A stretch of DNA of 41,003 nucleotides from JBCBSS01 sp039819065 (GTDB taxonomy: Bacteria > Bacteroidota > Bacteroidia > Cytophagales > Cyclobacteriaceae), in NCBI GenBank assembly GCA_039819065.1, contig JBCBSS010000062.1:1-41003 (forward strand), in the 5' to 3' direction. Made by a program: the position numbers and the translations under genes. Each line of letters starts with the position of its first letter. The first letter of the stretch is position 1. Shown in pieces: positions 1 to 7,012 of this stretch. Under the pieces are notes generated by a model that made no database searches, was not told the origin of the DNA, and saw only the letters and a program-made list of their open reading frames with translations.

Positions 1-26
1 CAAACCAGGTCTTTAGGCCTGGTTTG
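1..26 (-). terminator. Hairpin, probable icd terminator
   Basis: A perfect 9-bp stem (CAAACCAGG paired with CCTGGTTTG, 8-nt loop) lies about 70 nt beyond the stop codon of the isocitrate dehydrogenase gene, which is transcribed leftward. The T-run expected on the minus strand would lie outside the window, so the terminator reading is an inference. Confidence 0.5.
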
Positions 27-97
27 TATCTGTGTTGAAGTTGATTTAACATAGTGAGTGGTATTCTCTTTTTCTTTAAGTCAAATCCACTTCTCTA

Positions 98-1612
98 TTA
101 TTCTCCTTGACCTAGAGAGAATCCTCTCTTGCCATCAAATTCATACAAATTCTCAGTCTTGATCACATCTATACCAGAAGCATACAAAGATGATAGCAGA
201 GCTACTACTTGCTCGTAGTTGATCTCCTTATAAACTACTTTGCCAGCTTCTGTAGGTGCATCCTGACATACAAACCTGCACCTCCAGTGGTCTGTACAGA
301 ATGTTTCAGGGAGACCGTTAGGATAAACTTTCACCCCACGGTTGGTGATCATTTTAAGCCTGAGCTTGTGGAGATTAAGCGACTCTAACAACTCACCTAG
401 TTGGTTAGGGTTTTCCCCTGCCCAATCCACAAAGATGTCACAGCCAACGAGCACTTTCTCAGCAGTCTTTCTCTCAAATTTCTGCATTTTGATAGTACCG
501 GTACCGTTAGCTAATGCACTGATCTTCAAATTCTCCGGCGTATTGCCAAGCCTGGCTATCACTTCATCAGCAAAATCAGCGGTAGAAACTTTCTTGGCAC
601 TTCTACCCTGAGCATATATATCTGGTGTGTGAAGTCCATCTTCAATCGCAGCTAACCAAGCATTCTTGATCTTATCAGCTATTTGTGGCTGACCGATATG
701 AGCAAGCATCATGATAGCGGCATTCAGCAACCCTGAAGGATTGGCAATGTTCAACCCAGCGATATCCGGCGCTGAACCGTGGATAGCTTCGAACATGGCT
801 ACATCGGTTCCGATATTAGCAGAACCTGCCATACCAACAGAACCGGCTATTTCAGCAGCTACATCAGAAATGATATCTCCATATAGGTTAGATGTTACAA
901 TGACATCATAATCTTCAGGTCTTGCTGCCAGGCGGGCTGTAGCGATATCAATGATTTGAACTTCTTTCTTGATTTGTGGATATTCTTCCCCAATCTCTTT
1001 GAATACCTGGTGAAAGAGTCCATCAGTCAATTTCATGATATTATCTTTGACCATACAAGTCACCTTCTTACGACCGTAGGCTTTTGCATATTCAAATGCG
1101 TAACGTACAATCCTCTCGCAACCTGGTCGAGTGATTAACTTTAGGCATTGTACTACATCTTGTGTTTGCTGGTGTTCTATACCTGCATAGAGATCTTCCT
1201 CATTCTCTCTTATTACCACGACGTCCATTTCAGGAAAATGAGTGCGCACATAAGGTGAGAGGGACATAACCGGTCTTACATTAGAGAAAAGACCTAGTGA
1301 CTTACGCAAAGTCACATTCAAGCTTTTATAACCCTTACCTTGTGGGGTAGTGATGGGGCTCTTGAGGATCACTTTGTTGGTACGTATCACGTCCCAAGCC
1401 TCATTGGCTATACCGGAAGTGTTACCTGATAAGTAAACAGATTCTCCGATGTCTATGAACTCCGGGGCTATGCGTGCACCGGCCGCTTTAAGGATCCTAA
1501 GGGTGGCATCCATTATTTCAGGGCCGATACCATCGCCCTTGGCCACGGCAATCTTCACTTCCTGGTCTTCATTGACCTCAAATTTCTTTTCTTCAATCGA
1601 TAGGCTTCTCAT
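98..1612 (-). CDS. icd: Isocitrate dehydrogenase, Rickettsia/Thermus-type
   Basis: Oxidatively decarboxylates isocitrate to 2-oxoglutarate in the TCA cycle, in the cytosol. The 504 residues comprise the beta-decarboxylating dehydrogenase domain (about 20-345) and a C-terminal extension (about 375-504) ending in ENLYEFDG, as in the Rickettsia and Thermus enzymes; the E. coli enzyme has no such tail. The substrate motif SLNVTLR is at 97-103, K189 and D190 match the catalytic pair, and metal-binding Asp residues are D246 and D250. The cofactor-selecting positions after HGSAP read D283-I284, the combination that goes with NAD rather than the Lys-Tyr of NADP enzymes, so the usual NADP name may be wrong. 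The first ATG is used; about 18 residues precede the start of the Rickettsia protein. It is a single-gene unit with a palindrome in its leader. Confidence 0.95.
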   Translation of the reverse strand: MRSLSIEEKKFEVNEDQEVKIAVAKGDGIGPEIMDATLRILKAAGARIAPEFIDIGESVYLSGNTSGIANEAWDVIRTNKVILKSPITTPQGKGYKSLNVTLRKSLGLFSNVRPVMSLSPYVRTHFPEMDVVVIRENEEDLYAGIEHQQTQDVVQCLKLITRPGCERIVRYAFEYAKAYGRKKVTCMVKDNIMKLTDGLFHQVFKEIGEEYPQIKKEVQIIDIATARLAARPEDYDVIVTSNLYGDIISDVAAEIAGSVGMAGSANIGTDVAMFEAIHGSAPDIAGLNIANPSGLLNAAIMMLAHIGQPQIADKIKNAWLAAIEDGLHTPDIYAQGRSAKKVSTADFADEVIARLGNTPENLKISALANGTGTIKMQKFERKTAEKVLVGCDIFVDWAGENPNQLGELLESLNLHKLRLKMITNRGVKVYPNGLPETFCTDHWRCRFVCQDAPTEAGKVVYKEINYEQVVALLSSLYASGIDVIKTENLYEFDGKRGFSLGQGE

Positions 1613-1630
1613 AATGCTTTACACGAGTTT

Positions 1631-1649
1631 ATGATAGTTTTACTATCAT
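1631..1649 (-). promoter_or_regulatory. Palindrome in icd leader
   Basis: ATGATAGT-TTT-ACTATCAT is a perfect 8-bp dyad centred 28 nt before the icd start codon. A related half-site, AAACTATCGTTTA, lies at about 1680-1692. The position suits an operator or an mRNA hairpin. No known regulator is assigned. Confidence 0.35.
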
Positions 1650-1884
1650 TCAGAACGGAAAGGAAAAAATAAAGTTCATAAACTATCGTTTAATTCCTTT
1701 AATCAATAGCATAAACAATGTTTATAGGTTGTAGCTTAGAAATTGAGAGTGAATGGGTTAGGCTATGGCTTCAAATGGATTTGGAGGTGCGCGTTAGGTT
1801 TCAAGGGAAGTCTCTGCATATGACAGGCATCCAATTAATATATAATCAACAGACTTATATATATCTAAAAGCTAATTAGACAAC

Positions 1885-2733
1885 TTATTCTTCGATATCA
1901 GTGATGAAAGCTGCTTGCTCAGGTTCTTCATTACCAATGTCTATATCTCTTATCTGGAAGCTAACGTTATACCATTTCTCCTTCACTTCTTCTCTTATGA
2001 TATATTGAGGCATCACACTTTCTATAGTGGTATCGGCTACAAAATAAGGATTGTCACCCATATCGAAGTCTTTTATATCTATCCCTGAAAAACTCACAGT
2101 TTGGCCTTCTTCGTCTTTCATGGTCATGTAGAAATCCCCGGAAACGGTGCCGACGTAAGTAAATTGCAACCTGGATACCAAAGTCTTTTCAGCCTCGGTT
2201 TCTAGTTGCCTTAGATAGTCTTCGTTGATATATGTTGTTCTATCTCTAGCTCTAGCACACTGCTCATAGTAGGTGATGTGTACTCTGGCATCGGTAATTA
2301 CAAATTCGTAACAAGCAATAACATCATTTTCAGCATTAGCTATTTCGGCGAAATAATTTCCGGATTCCTCATCCGGAATATCAAAGTCATTAAAATAAGC
2401 GCCTTCATAAGGTGATAGACCTCGCACACGATAGAAGCCATTATCATCTTTAAAGACCGAAAAGTCGCCCCCCTCCGAATTCTCTTCAAGTATCCAATTA
2501 TCTACATAGGTCAATTTATTTAAGGCATCGACCATATCTTGTTTGAAAACCGGAGCTTTGACTTCGTCTTCTGGTATCTCTTCTTCATATTCTTCAGAGA
2601 TATCCACTACAGTTTCCGCTTCTTTCTCTTCAGTAGCATTTTCTGATTGCCCGCCGCCGCAGGCAGTAATTAGAAAACCCGTAGAAACCAATAGCAGTAG
2701 CAGTTTAAAATGCTTGAAAAATTGAGAACCCAT
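1885..2733 (-). CDS. Hypothetical lipoprotein
   Basis: A 282-residue lipoprotein of unknown function. Residues 1-25 form a type II signal peptide with the lipobox LITACG, so the mature protein should be anchored to a membrane through Cys25. A low-complexity acidic linker follows (about 28-55, rich in Glu). The remaining 220 residues are Asp/Glu/Tyr-rich with beta-like alternation and contain no motif I recognise. It is monocistronic and divergent from galM, 434 nt away. No Shine-Dalgarno sequence is visible, which is normal for this phylum. The start is supported by the basic-hydrophobic signal sequence directly after it. Confidence 0.8.
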   Translation of the reverse strand: MGSQFFKHFKLLLLLVSTGFLITACGGGQSENATEEKEAETVVDISEEYEEEIPEDEVKAPVFKQDMVDALNKLTYVDNWILEENSEGGDFSVFKDDNGFYRVRGLSPYEGAYFNDFDIPDEESGNYFAEIANAENDVIACYEFVITDARVHITYYEQCARARDRTTYINEDYLRQLETEAEKTLVSRLQFTYVGTVSGDFYMTMKDEEGQTVSFSGIDIKDFDMGDNPYFVADTTIESVMPQYIIREEVKEKWYNVSFQIRDIDIGNEEPEQAAFITDIEE

Positions 2734-2884
2734 AGTCCAAAAAATTGATCGAATCAGAAGATAAAAAATTATTCAACCTGAAGAAACAGAAAGCACCGAA
2801 AAATGCCCAAGGTTGGGTATTGACCCTGAATTGTACTTTGGTTTTGCTTATCTAGATTGAATTGTCAATACGCTTACTTTTAAT

Positions 2885-2912
2885 TAAAAACACCCCTTTC
2901 GGGGTGCTTCTT
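2885..2912 (-). terminator. GAAA-loop intrinsic terminator (minus strand)
   Basis: On the minus strand this reads CACCCC-GAAA-GGGGTG followed by TTTTT, a textbook intrinsic terminator. It sits between two divergent genes, neither of which could use it, so it implies a short minus-strand transcript starting between 2913 and 3167. Confidence 0.75.
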
Positions 2913-2935
2913 CTCAAACAAGTGTGGATTAATTG

Positions 2936-2956
2936 ATACTCAACGTCTTTGAGTAT
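2936..2956 (-). other. Hairpin upstream of the terminator
   Basis: A perfect 8-bp stem (ATACTCAA with TTGAGTAT, 5-nt loop) lies 30 nt before the minus-strand terminator and 22 nt after the end of the 28-codon open frame. It is probably part of the same small transcript. Confidence 0.4.
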
Positions 2957-2978
2957 GGGCGTCTTGTATGATTGTTTT

Positions 2979-3065
2979 TTAGTGTACATTTTTCACCAGG
3001 TATACACTTAATGACTTACTGTCGATTAAGTAAACTGCTTTAACTGTTCCTTCTTTACTTTCCAT
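2979..3065 (-). CDS. Candidate small protein, 28 aa
   Basis: An ATG-initiated frame of 28 codons plus TAA lies in the space between the lipoprotein and galM. The peptide begins MESKEGTVKAVYLID and ends YLVKNVH: a charged N-terminus and an aliphatic, beta-like remainder, with no signal peptide. Support comes from position: the same strand carries two hairpins just downstream, the second a clear intrinsic terminator. I do not recognise the peptide. The transcript may instead be a non-coding RNA and the frame accidental; no ribosome-binding site or TAnnTTTG box was found for it. Confidence 0.3.
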   Translation of the reverse strand: MESKEGTVKAVYLIDSKSLSVYLVKNVH

Positions 3066-3124
3066 CACTGTTGAGGTTCGTCAGGTATGATCAATTGATT
3101 ATATTTCGCACTTAAATGAATGAT

Positions 3125-3144
3125 GGCATGGCCGCTGCCATGCC
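3125..3144 (+). promoter_or_regulatory. Strong hairpin before galM start
   Basis: GGCATGGC-CGCT-GCCATGCC forms a perfect 8-bp GC-rich stem ending 23 nt before the galM ATG. It lies inside a 10-codon open frame (3116-3148, ATG to TAG). It could modulate translation of galM. No T-run follows, so it is unlikely to be a terminator. Confidence 0.35.
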
Positions 3145-3167
3145 TTAGCAGAATAGGATAGTTACTA

Positions 3168-4142
3168 ATGAATCAACTCACTACTTACCACTTATCAAAC
3201 CAAAACGGCATGAGCGCCGATATTCTGAATTTAGGAGGCATCATTACCAAGTTGATCGTTCCTAATGTCACGAGAGAGCCCACTAATGTGGTATTGTGCT
3301 ATGAAGATCCTGAGCAATACCTTTCGGATTCGTTCTATCTTGGAGGTATTATTGGGAGGTTTGCCAATCGCATCAAGATCGGTCAGTTTGAGTTAGAAGG
3401 TGAGACTTATCAATTGGCTACTAATAATGGGGGACACCACCTTCATGGAGGGAACAAGGGATTCAACAAGGTTTTCTGGGAGGTAAAAGATAAAACGCAA
3501 AGTAGCATTACACTTTTCTATCGATCCGAACATATGGAAGAGGGATACCCTGGTAATCTGGATGTCACTGTGAAATACACTTTGACTGATACCAATCAGT
3601 TGGTCATAGATTATCACGCTACCACTGACCAAACGACCATTATCAATCTCACTAATCACTCTTATTTCAATCTATCTGGTGATCCTGATCATAAGGTTTT
3701 AGACCACCAATTGAAAATATACGCTGATAGTGTAATAGAGGTAGACCAATTGATTCCGACCGGGCAGCTATTGAGTACCAAAGACACTGCCCTGGACTTT
3801 CACAAGCCCAAAGCTTTAGGCGCCTCCGTTTATGCGCCAGAGCTCAAAGACGCCTTCGGCTATGATAATTGCTACGTCTTTCAAGGAGAAGGATTAAAAA
3901 CCATGGCTGAGCTGACATGCCCCTCTTCTGGTATCACATTAACCGCTTCTTCAACAGAGCCAAGTATGCAGTTGTACACAGCTAACTATCTCACAGAGCC
4001 ATTTCAAAATCATGCTGGTGTATGCTTGGAAACCCAACACTTCCCTGATTCACCCAACCATGTCCACTTTCCCAGTACGATTTTGACTCCTGATCAGGCT
4101 TTCGAAAGCCAGACTATTTATGCATTTGGTGTGGTGAATTAA
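3168..4142 (+). CDS. galM: Aldose 1-epimerase (galactose mutarotase)
   Basis: Interconverts the alpha and beta anomers of galactose, glucose and related aldoses. The 324-residue protein has the full set of family motifs: RFANR at 64-68, the HHLHGG loop at 90-95, NHSYFNL at 163-169 and LETQHF near 287-292. By analogy with the Lactococcus enzyme, H164 is the catalytic acid and E288 the catalytic base. No signal peptide is present, so it should be cytosolic. No galactose operon surrounds it. The ATG at 3168 gives the usual family length. A stable hairpin lies just upstream. Confidence 0.93.
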   Translation: MNQLTTYHLSNQNGMSADILNLGGIITKLIVPNVTREPTNVVLCYEDPEQYLSDSFYLGGIIGRFANRIKIGQFELEGETYQLATNNGGHHLHGGNKGFNKVFWEVKDKTQSSITLFYRSEHMEEGYPGNLDVTVKYTLTDTNQLVIDYHATTDQTTIINLTNHSYFNLSGDPDHKVLDHQLKIYADSVIEVDQLIPTGQLLSTKDTALDFHKPKALGASVYAPELKDAFGYDNCYVFQGEGLKTMAELTCPSSGITLTASSTEPSMQLYTANYLTEPFQNHAGVCLETQHFPDSPNHVHFPSTILTPDQAFESQTIYAFGVVN

Positions 4143-4271
4143 AGTAACTTTATTCAAGTTCATTAATGGCCATATGTGGGTGATCGTATCTTTGAGTTTC
4201 AATTCTCAAATGAACTGAAATTGCTATTTTAGCAGCGTTAAACCTAAACGCATTTATTAAAAATTTAAGCT

Positions 4272-4853
4272 ATGATTAACAGATTCGTATTTGCTGTCAT
4301 CGCATTAGTGATCTTTTCTTGCTCTGGTGGCCAGGACACTACACCAGCCACTCCGGTGGAGGGTATACCGGCAGGCGCTATTCAAGAGGCCTATCCCGGG
4401 AATCCTGATTTAGTGAAAGTAACCATCAACGATGCTATCGGTGCCATATCACAACAAGGTGATTATGAGAATGGCCTAAAACAGGGAAGTTGGACCGAAT
4501 ATCATGCCAACGGCCTGATCAAATCAGTTACTAGTTATGTCAATGGTCTAAAGCAAGGATCAGCTATCCAAATCGATGATCGTGGTCAATTGCAGGAAAG
4601 AGCGTACTACTATAACGATCAGCTTCATGGCGATTTTATCGTCTACAACCGCACCAGGGTAAAGGAGGAGCGCCATTATCTCAATGGTAAACTGGAAGGC
4701 ACTTTTAAGCGGTTCTATGACAACGGCACACTTCAGGAAGAAAGCCCTTACAAGGGGGGCAAACTCGATGGTATTGCCAGATGGTATGACCAGGAGGGTA
4801 ATGTATCCATAGAATACGAATACAATGAAGGCGAACTGGTCAAGAAAGATTGA
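4272..4853 (+). CDS. MORN-repeat lipoprotein
   Basis: A 193-residue lipoprotein with the signal peptide MINRFVFAVIALVIFSC (lipid-modified Cys17). From about residue 55 it consists of MORN_2-type repeats of roughly 22 residues, with the pattern NGLKQGSWTEYHANG, NGKLEGTFKRFYDNG and GGKLDGIARWYDQEG. Such YwqK-like repeats are common on Bacteroidota surface proteins and form extended beta-hairpin stacks. No enzyme activity is known for them. Its stop codon overlaps the TTG start of the macro-domain gene (TTGA), so the two are probably translationally coupled. Confidence 0.85.
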   Translation: MINRFVFAVIALVIFSCSGGQDTTPATPVEGIPAGAIQEAYPGNPDLVKVTINDAIGAISQQGDYENGLKQGSWTEYHANGLIKSVTSYVNGLKQGSAIQIDDRGQLQERAYYYNDQLHGDFIVYNRTRVKEERHYLNGKLEGTFKRFYDNGTLQEESPYKGGKLDGIARWYDQEGNVSIEYEYNEGELVKKD

Positions 4854-5386
4854 GCGTAAAAGATAAAATATCGATCGTTCGAGGTGACATTACCAAAGTC
4901 AGTGTTGATGCCATTGTCAACGCTGCCAACTCTTCTTTGCTGGGTGGCGGAGGTGTGGATGGTGCCATACACAGAGCTGGAGGGCCTGCCATACTCGAAG
5001 CATGTCAACAAATAAGAGCCAAGCAGGGTGGGTGCCCTACTGGCGAAGCGGTTATCACTACGGCTGGTAACTTACCCGCTAAATACGTCATCCATACGGT
5101 TGGCCCGGTTTGGAATGGCGGTACTAAAGGCGAAGAGGAGTTGCTCAGTAACGCGTATAAAAACAGTCTTACCCTGGCTTCAAAACATGATGTAGTCACC
5201 ATTGCCTTTCCTAATATTAGTACCGGTATATACGGCTACCCAAAACAACCTGCCGCTGAGGTGGCTATCCTTACAACCTTAAGCTTTCTATCTGGTCAAG
5301 ATATAATTCAAAACGTCATCTTTGTCTGCTACGACCAGGAAAACTTCTCCTTGTATCAGACGATTCTAGAAGCCACTAATGTTTAA
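4850..5386 (+). CDS. Macro-domain protein (O-acetyl-ADP-ribose deacetylase family)
   Basis: Expected to bind or hydrolyse ADP-ribose derivatives in the cytosol, like YmdB/MacroD enzymes. The 178 residues form one macro domain: GDITKVSVDAIVNAANSSLL at 12-31, GGGGVDGAIHRAGG at 32-45 and the phosphate-binding loop STGIYGYP at 124-131. N27 and D37 match the catalytic Asn and Asp of the MacroD class. The start is TTG, overlapping the stop of the MORN lipoprotein by four nucleotides (TTGA). No other start precedes the conserved GDIT motif, so the TTG is likely genuine. The pairing of a cytosolic ADP-ribose enzyme with a lipoprotein is unexplained. Confidence 0.92.
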   Translation: MSVKDKISIVRGDITKVSVDAIVNAANSSLLGGGGVDGAIHRAGGPAILEACQQIRAKQGGCPTGEAVITTAGNLPAKYVIHTVGPVWNGGTKGEEELLSNAYKNSLTLASKHDVVTIAFPNISTGIYGYPKQPAAEVAILTTLSFLSGQDIIQNVIFVCYDQENFSLYQTILEATNV

Positions 5387-5454
5387 TTAAACTACTTCCA
5401 AATTCATTGGAGTTGATCAATGTCCTTGACAGATACTCAATAGGGTTCTACCTT

Positions 5455-6192
5455 ATGAGTATGGATACTAATGAGTCAGTAGTAAATGCTCAAAAGCCTC
5501 TTTTAAGCCGTATTCAGCATTATCTGGGAGAATTTGTCTATGGTGGTATAGATGGCAGTGTCACCACTTTTGCCGTGGTAGCAGGTTCTGCGGGTGCCAA
5601 CCTGGAAAGTGCAGTAGTGATTATACTTGGCTTTGCCAACCTGATAGCCGATGGCTTTGCCATGTCGATAGGCAGCTACCTCTCTTCTAAATCTCAAATC
5701 CAGAACTACAATAAACACAAGCAGAGCGAGTACTGGGAGATCGAACACCTTACTGAAACCGAGGTAGAAGAAGTGAGGGAGATTTATCGTTCCAAAGGAT
5801 TTGAAGGAGAATTACTGGAACAAGTGGTAGCTAAAATCACTGAAAACAAAGACCGCTGGGTCGACACCATGATGAAAGAAGAACTGGAAATGATACCAGA
5901 CAACAAACCACCAGTCATGATCGGAGCCGTCACTTTCATCTCTTTCTTGATACTTGGTTTTATTCCTTTGACGGTGTATGTCTGGGATTACGTGGCTTCC
6001 GGCAGTGACAAAAACAACCTATTCTTTGCCTCATCAGTACTCACTTTTTTAGCCTTTGCCGTGATAGGATACCTCAAATCCTATGTGACCGAAACCAACA
6101 AGCTTAAAGCCGTCCTGGAGACCATTCTTTTGGGTGGAGTGGCTGCAGCGCTTTCTTACATTGTAGGAGATTGGCTTGAGAAAATTTTGTAA
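5455..6192 (+). CDS. VIT1/CCC1-family Fe/Mn transporter
   Basis: An integral membrane protein of the vacuolar iron transporter family, which exports Fe2+ or Mn2+ from the cytosol. The N-terminal half has the signature LGEFVYGGIDGSVTTFAVVA and the second helix GFANLIADGFAMSIGSYLSS. A long, Glu-rich cytoplasmic segment between the second and third membrane helices corresponds to the metal-binding domain of this family. Three further helices follow. I start it at ATG 5455 (245 aa), preceded by TAGGG 9 nt upstream; an in-frame TTG at 5407 would add 16 residues not typical of the family. It is co-directional with terC, 79 nt away. Confidence 0.9.
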   Translation: MSMDTNESVVNAQKPLLSRIQHYLGEFVYGGIDGSVTTFAVVAGSAGANLESAVVIILGFANLIADGFAMSIGSYLSSKSQIQNYNKHKQSEYWEIEHLTETEVEEVREIYRSKGFEGELLEQVVAKITENKDRWVDTMMKEELEMIPDNKPPVMIGAVTFISFLILGFIPLTVYVWDYVASGSDKNNLFFASSVLTFLAFAVIGYLKSYVTETNKLKAVLETILLGGVAAALSYIVGDWLEKIL

Positions 6193-6271
6193 CATTGGGC
6201 TAAACTATTGACCGTCACAAGACACAATTCTGTATTATTCCACCCTATATTAGTCCGTAACCTCGAACACT

Positions 6272-7012
6272 ATGGAAATCTTTCTGCAACCTGAAAGCTG
6301 GATTGCCCTACTTACCCTTACCTTTCTTGAGGTGGTGTTGGGTATAGACAATATCATCTTCATTTCTATTGTATCCAACAAGCTCCCTGAAAAGGAGCAG
6401 CCCAAGGCGAGAAACATAGGGCTACTGCTTGCACTCGGCTTCAGGGTCGGTCTACTGGTAGGTATCAAATGGGTGATGAGCTTCACCAAGCCCTTATTCG
6501 AGATCATGGAAACACAAATCAGTGGTAGAGATATAATACTCTTGGCTGGTGGGCTTTTCTTGATTGCCAAAAGTACCAATGAAATATTCCATAAGATGGA
6601 AGTAGAACCTGAGGAGCATAAAAGCGGCAAGGCTATTTCCCTGAGTTCCGTTATCGTTCAAATCGTCTTACTGGATATTATCTTCTCCTTTGATTCTATA
6701 TTAACCGCAGTAGGTCTTACTGATCAGCTTATTTTGATGGTCATCGCGGTAGTGATCGCCCTGATTATTATGATGGCCTTTTCAGGTAGAATCAGTGCTT
6801 TCATTGCCAAACACCCTTCATTGGAAATACTGGCCTTATCCTTTTTGATTCTGATAGGATTCATGCTTACGCTAGAAGGCCTCCATAAACATGTAGAAAA
6901 GGGGTATATCTATTTCGCGGTGTTCTTCTCACTCATTGTAGAAATACTGAATATGAGAAGACGTAAAAAGCGACGCAACCCGATCGCACTTAAGAAACGG
7001 ATCAATAAATAG
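6272..7012 (+). CDS. TerC-family membrane protein
   Basis: A 246-residue TerC-family protein with about seven membrane helices. Relatives such as Alx and MeeF export Mn2+; others were first linked to tellurite resistance. The two signature segments are LEVVLGIDNIIFISI (about 19-33) and VLLDIIFSFDSILTAVGLT (about 132-150). Their Asp residues are likely metal ligands. The C-terminus is strongly basic (RRRKKRRN). No Mn riboswitch fits in the 79-nt space before it. Its stop codon abuts the stop codon of the convergent cation-chloride cotransporter with no base between. Confidence 0.92.
   Translation: MEIFLQPESWIALLTLTFLEVVLGIDNIIFISIVSNKLPEKEQPKARNIGLLLALGFRVGLLVGIKWVMSFTKPLFEIMETQISGRDIILLAGGLFLIAKSTNEIFHKMEVEPEEHKSGKAISLSSVIVQIVLLDIIFSFDSILTAVGLTDQLILMVIAVVIALIIMMAFSGRISAFIAKHPSLEILALSFLILIGFMLTLEGLHKHVEKGYIYFAVFFSLIVEILNMRRRKKRRNPIALKKRINK

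Noticed and set aside
5407..5454. TTG start giving a 16-residue extension of the VIT1-family protein
   Set aside because: The extension is not typical of the family, and the ATG at 5455 has a better upstream context.
6193..6271. Manganese riboswitch before the TerC gene
   Set aside because: The space is only 79 nt, without the conserved yybP-ykoY helices.
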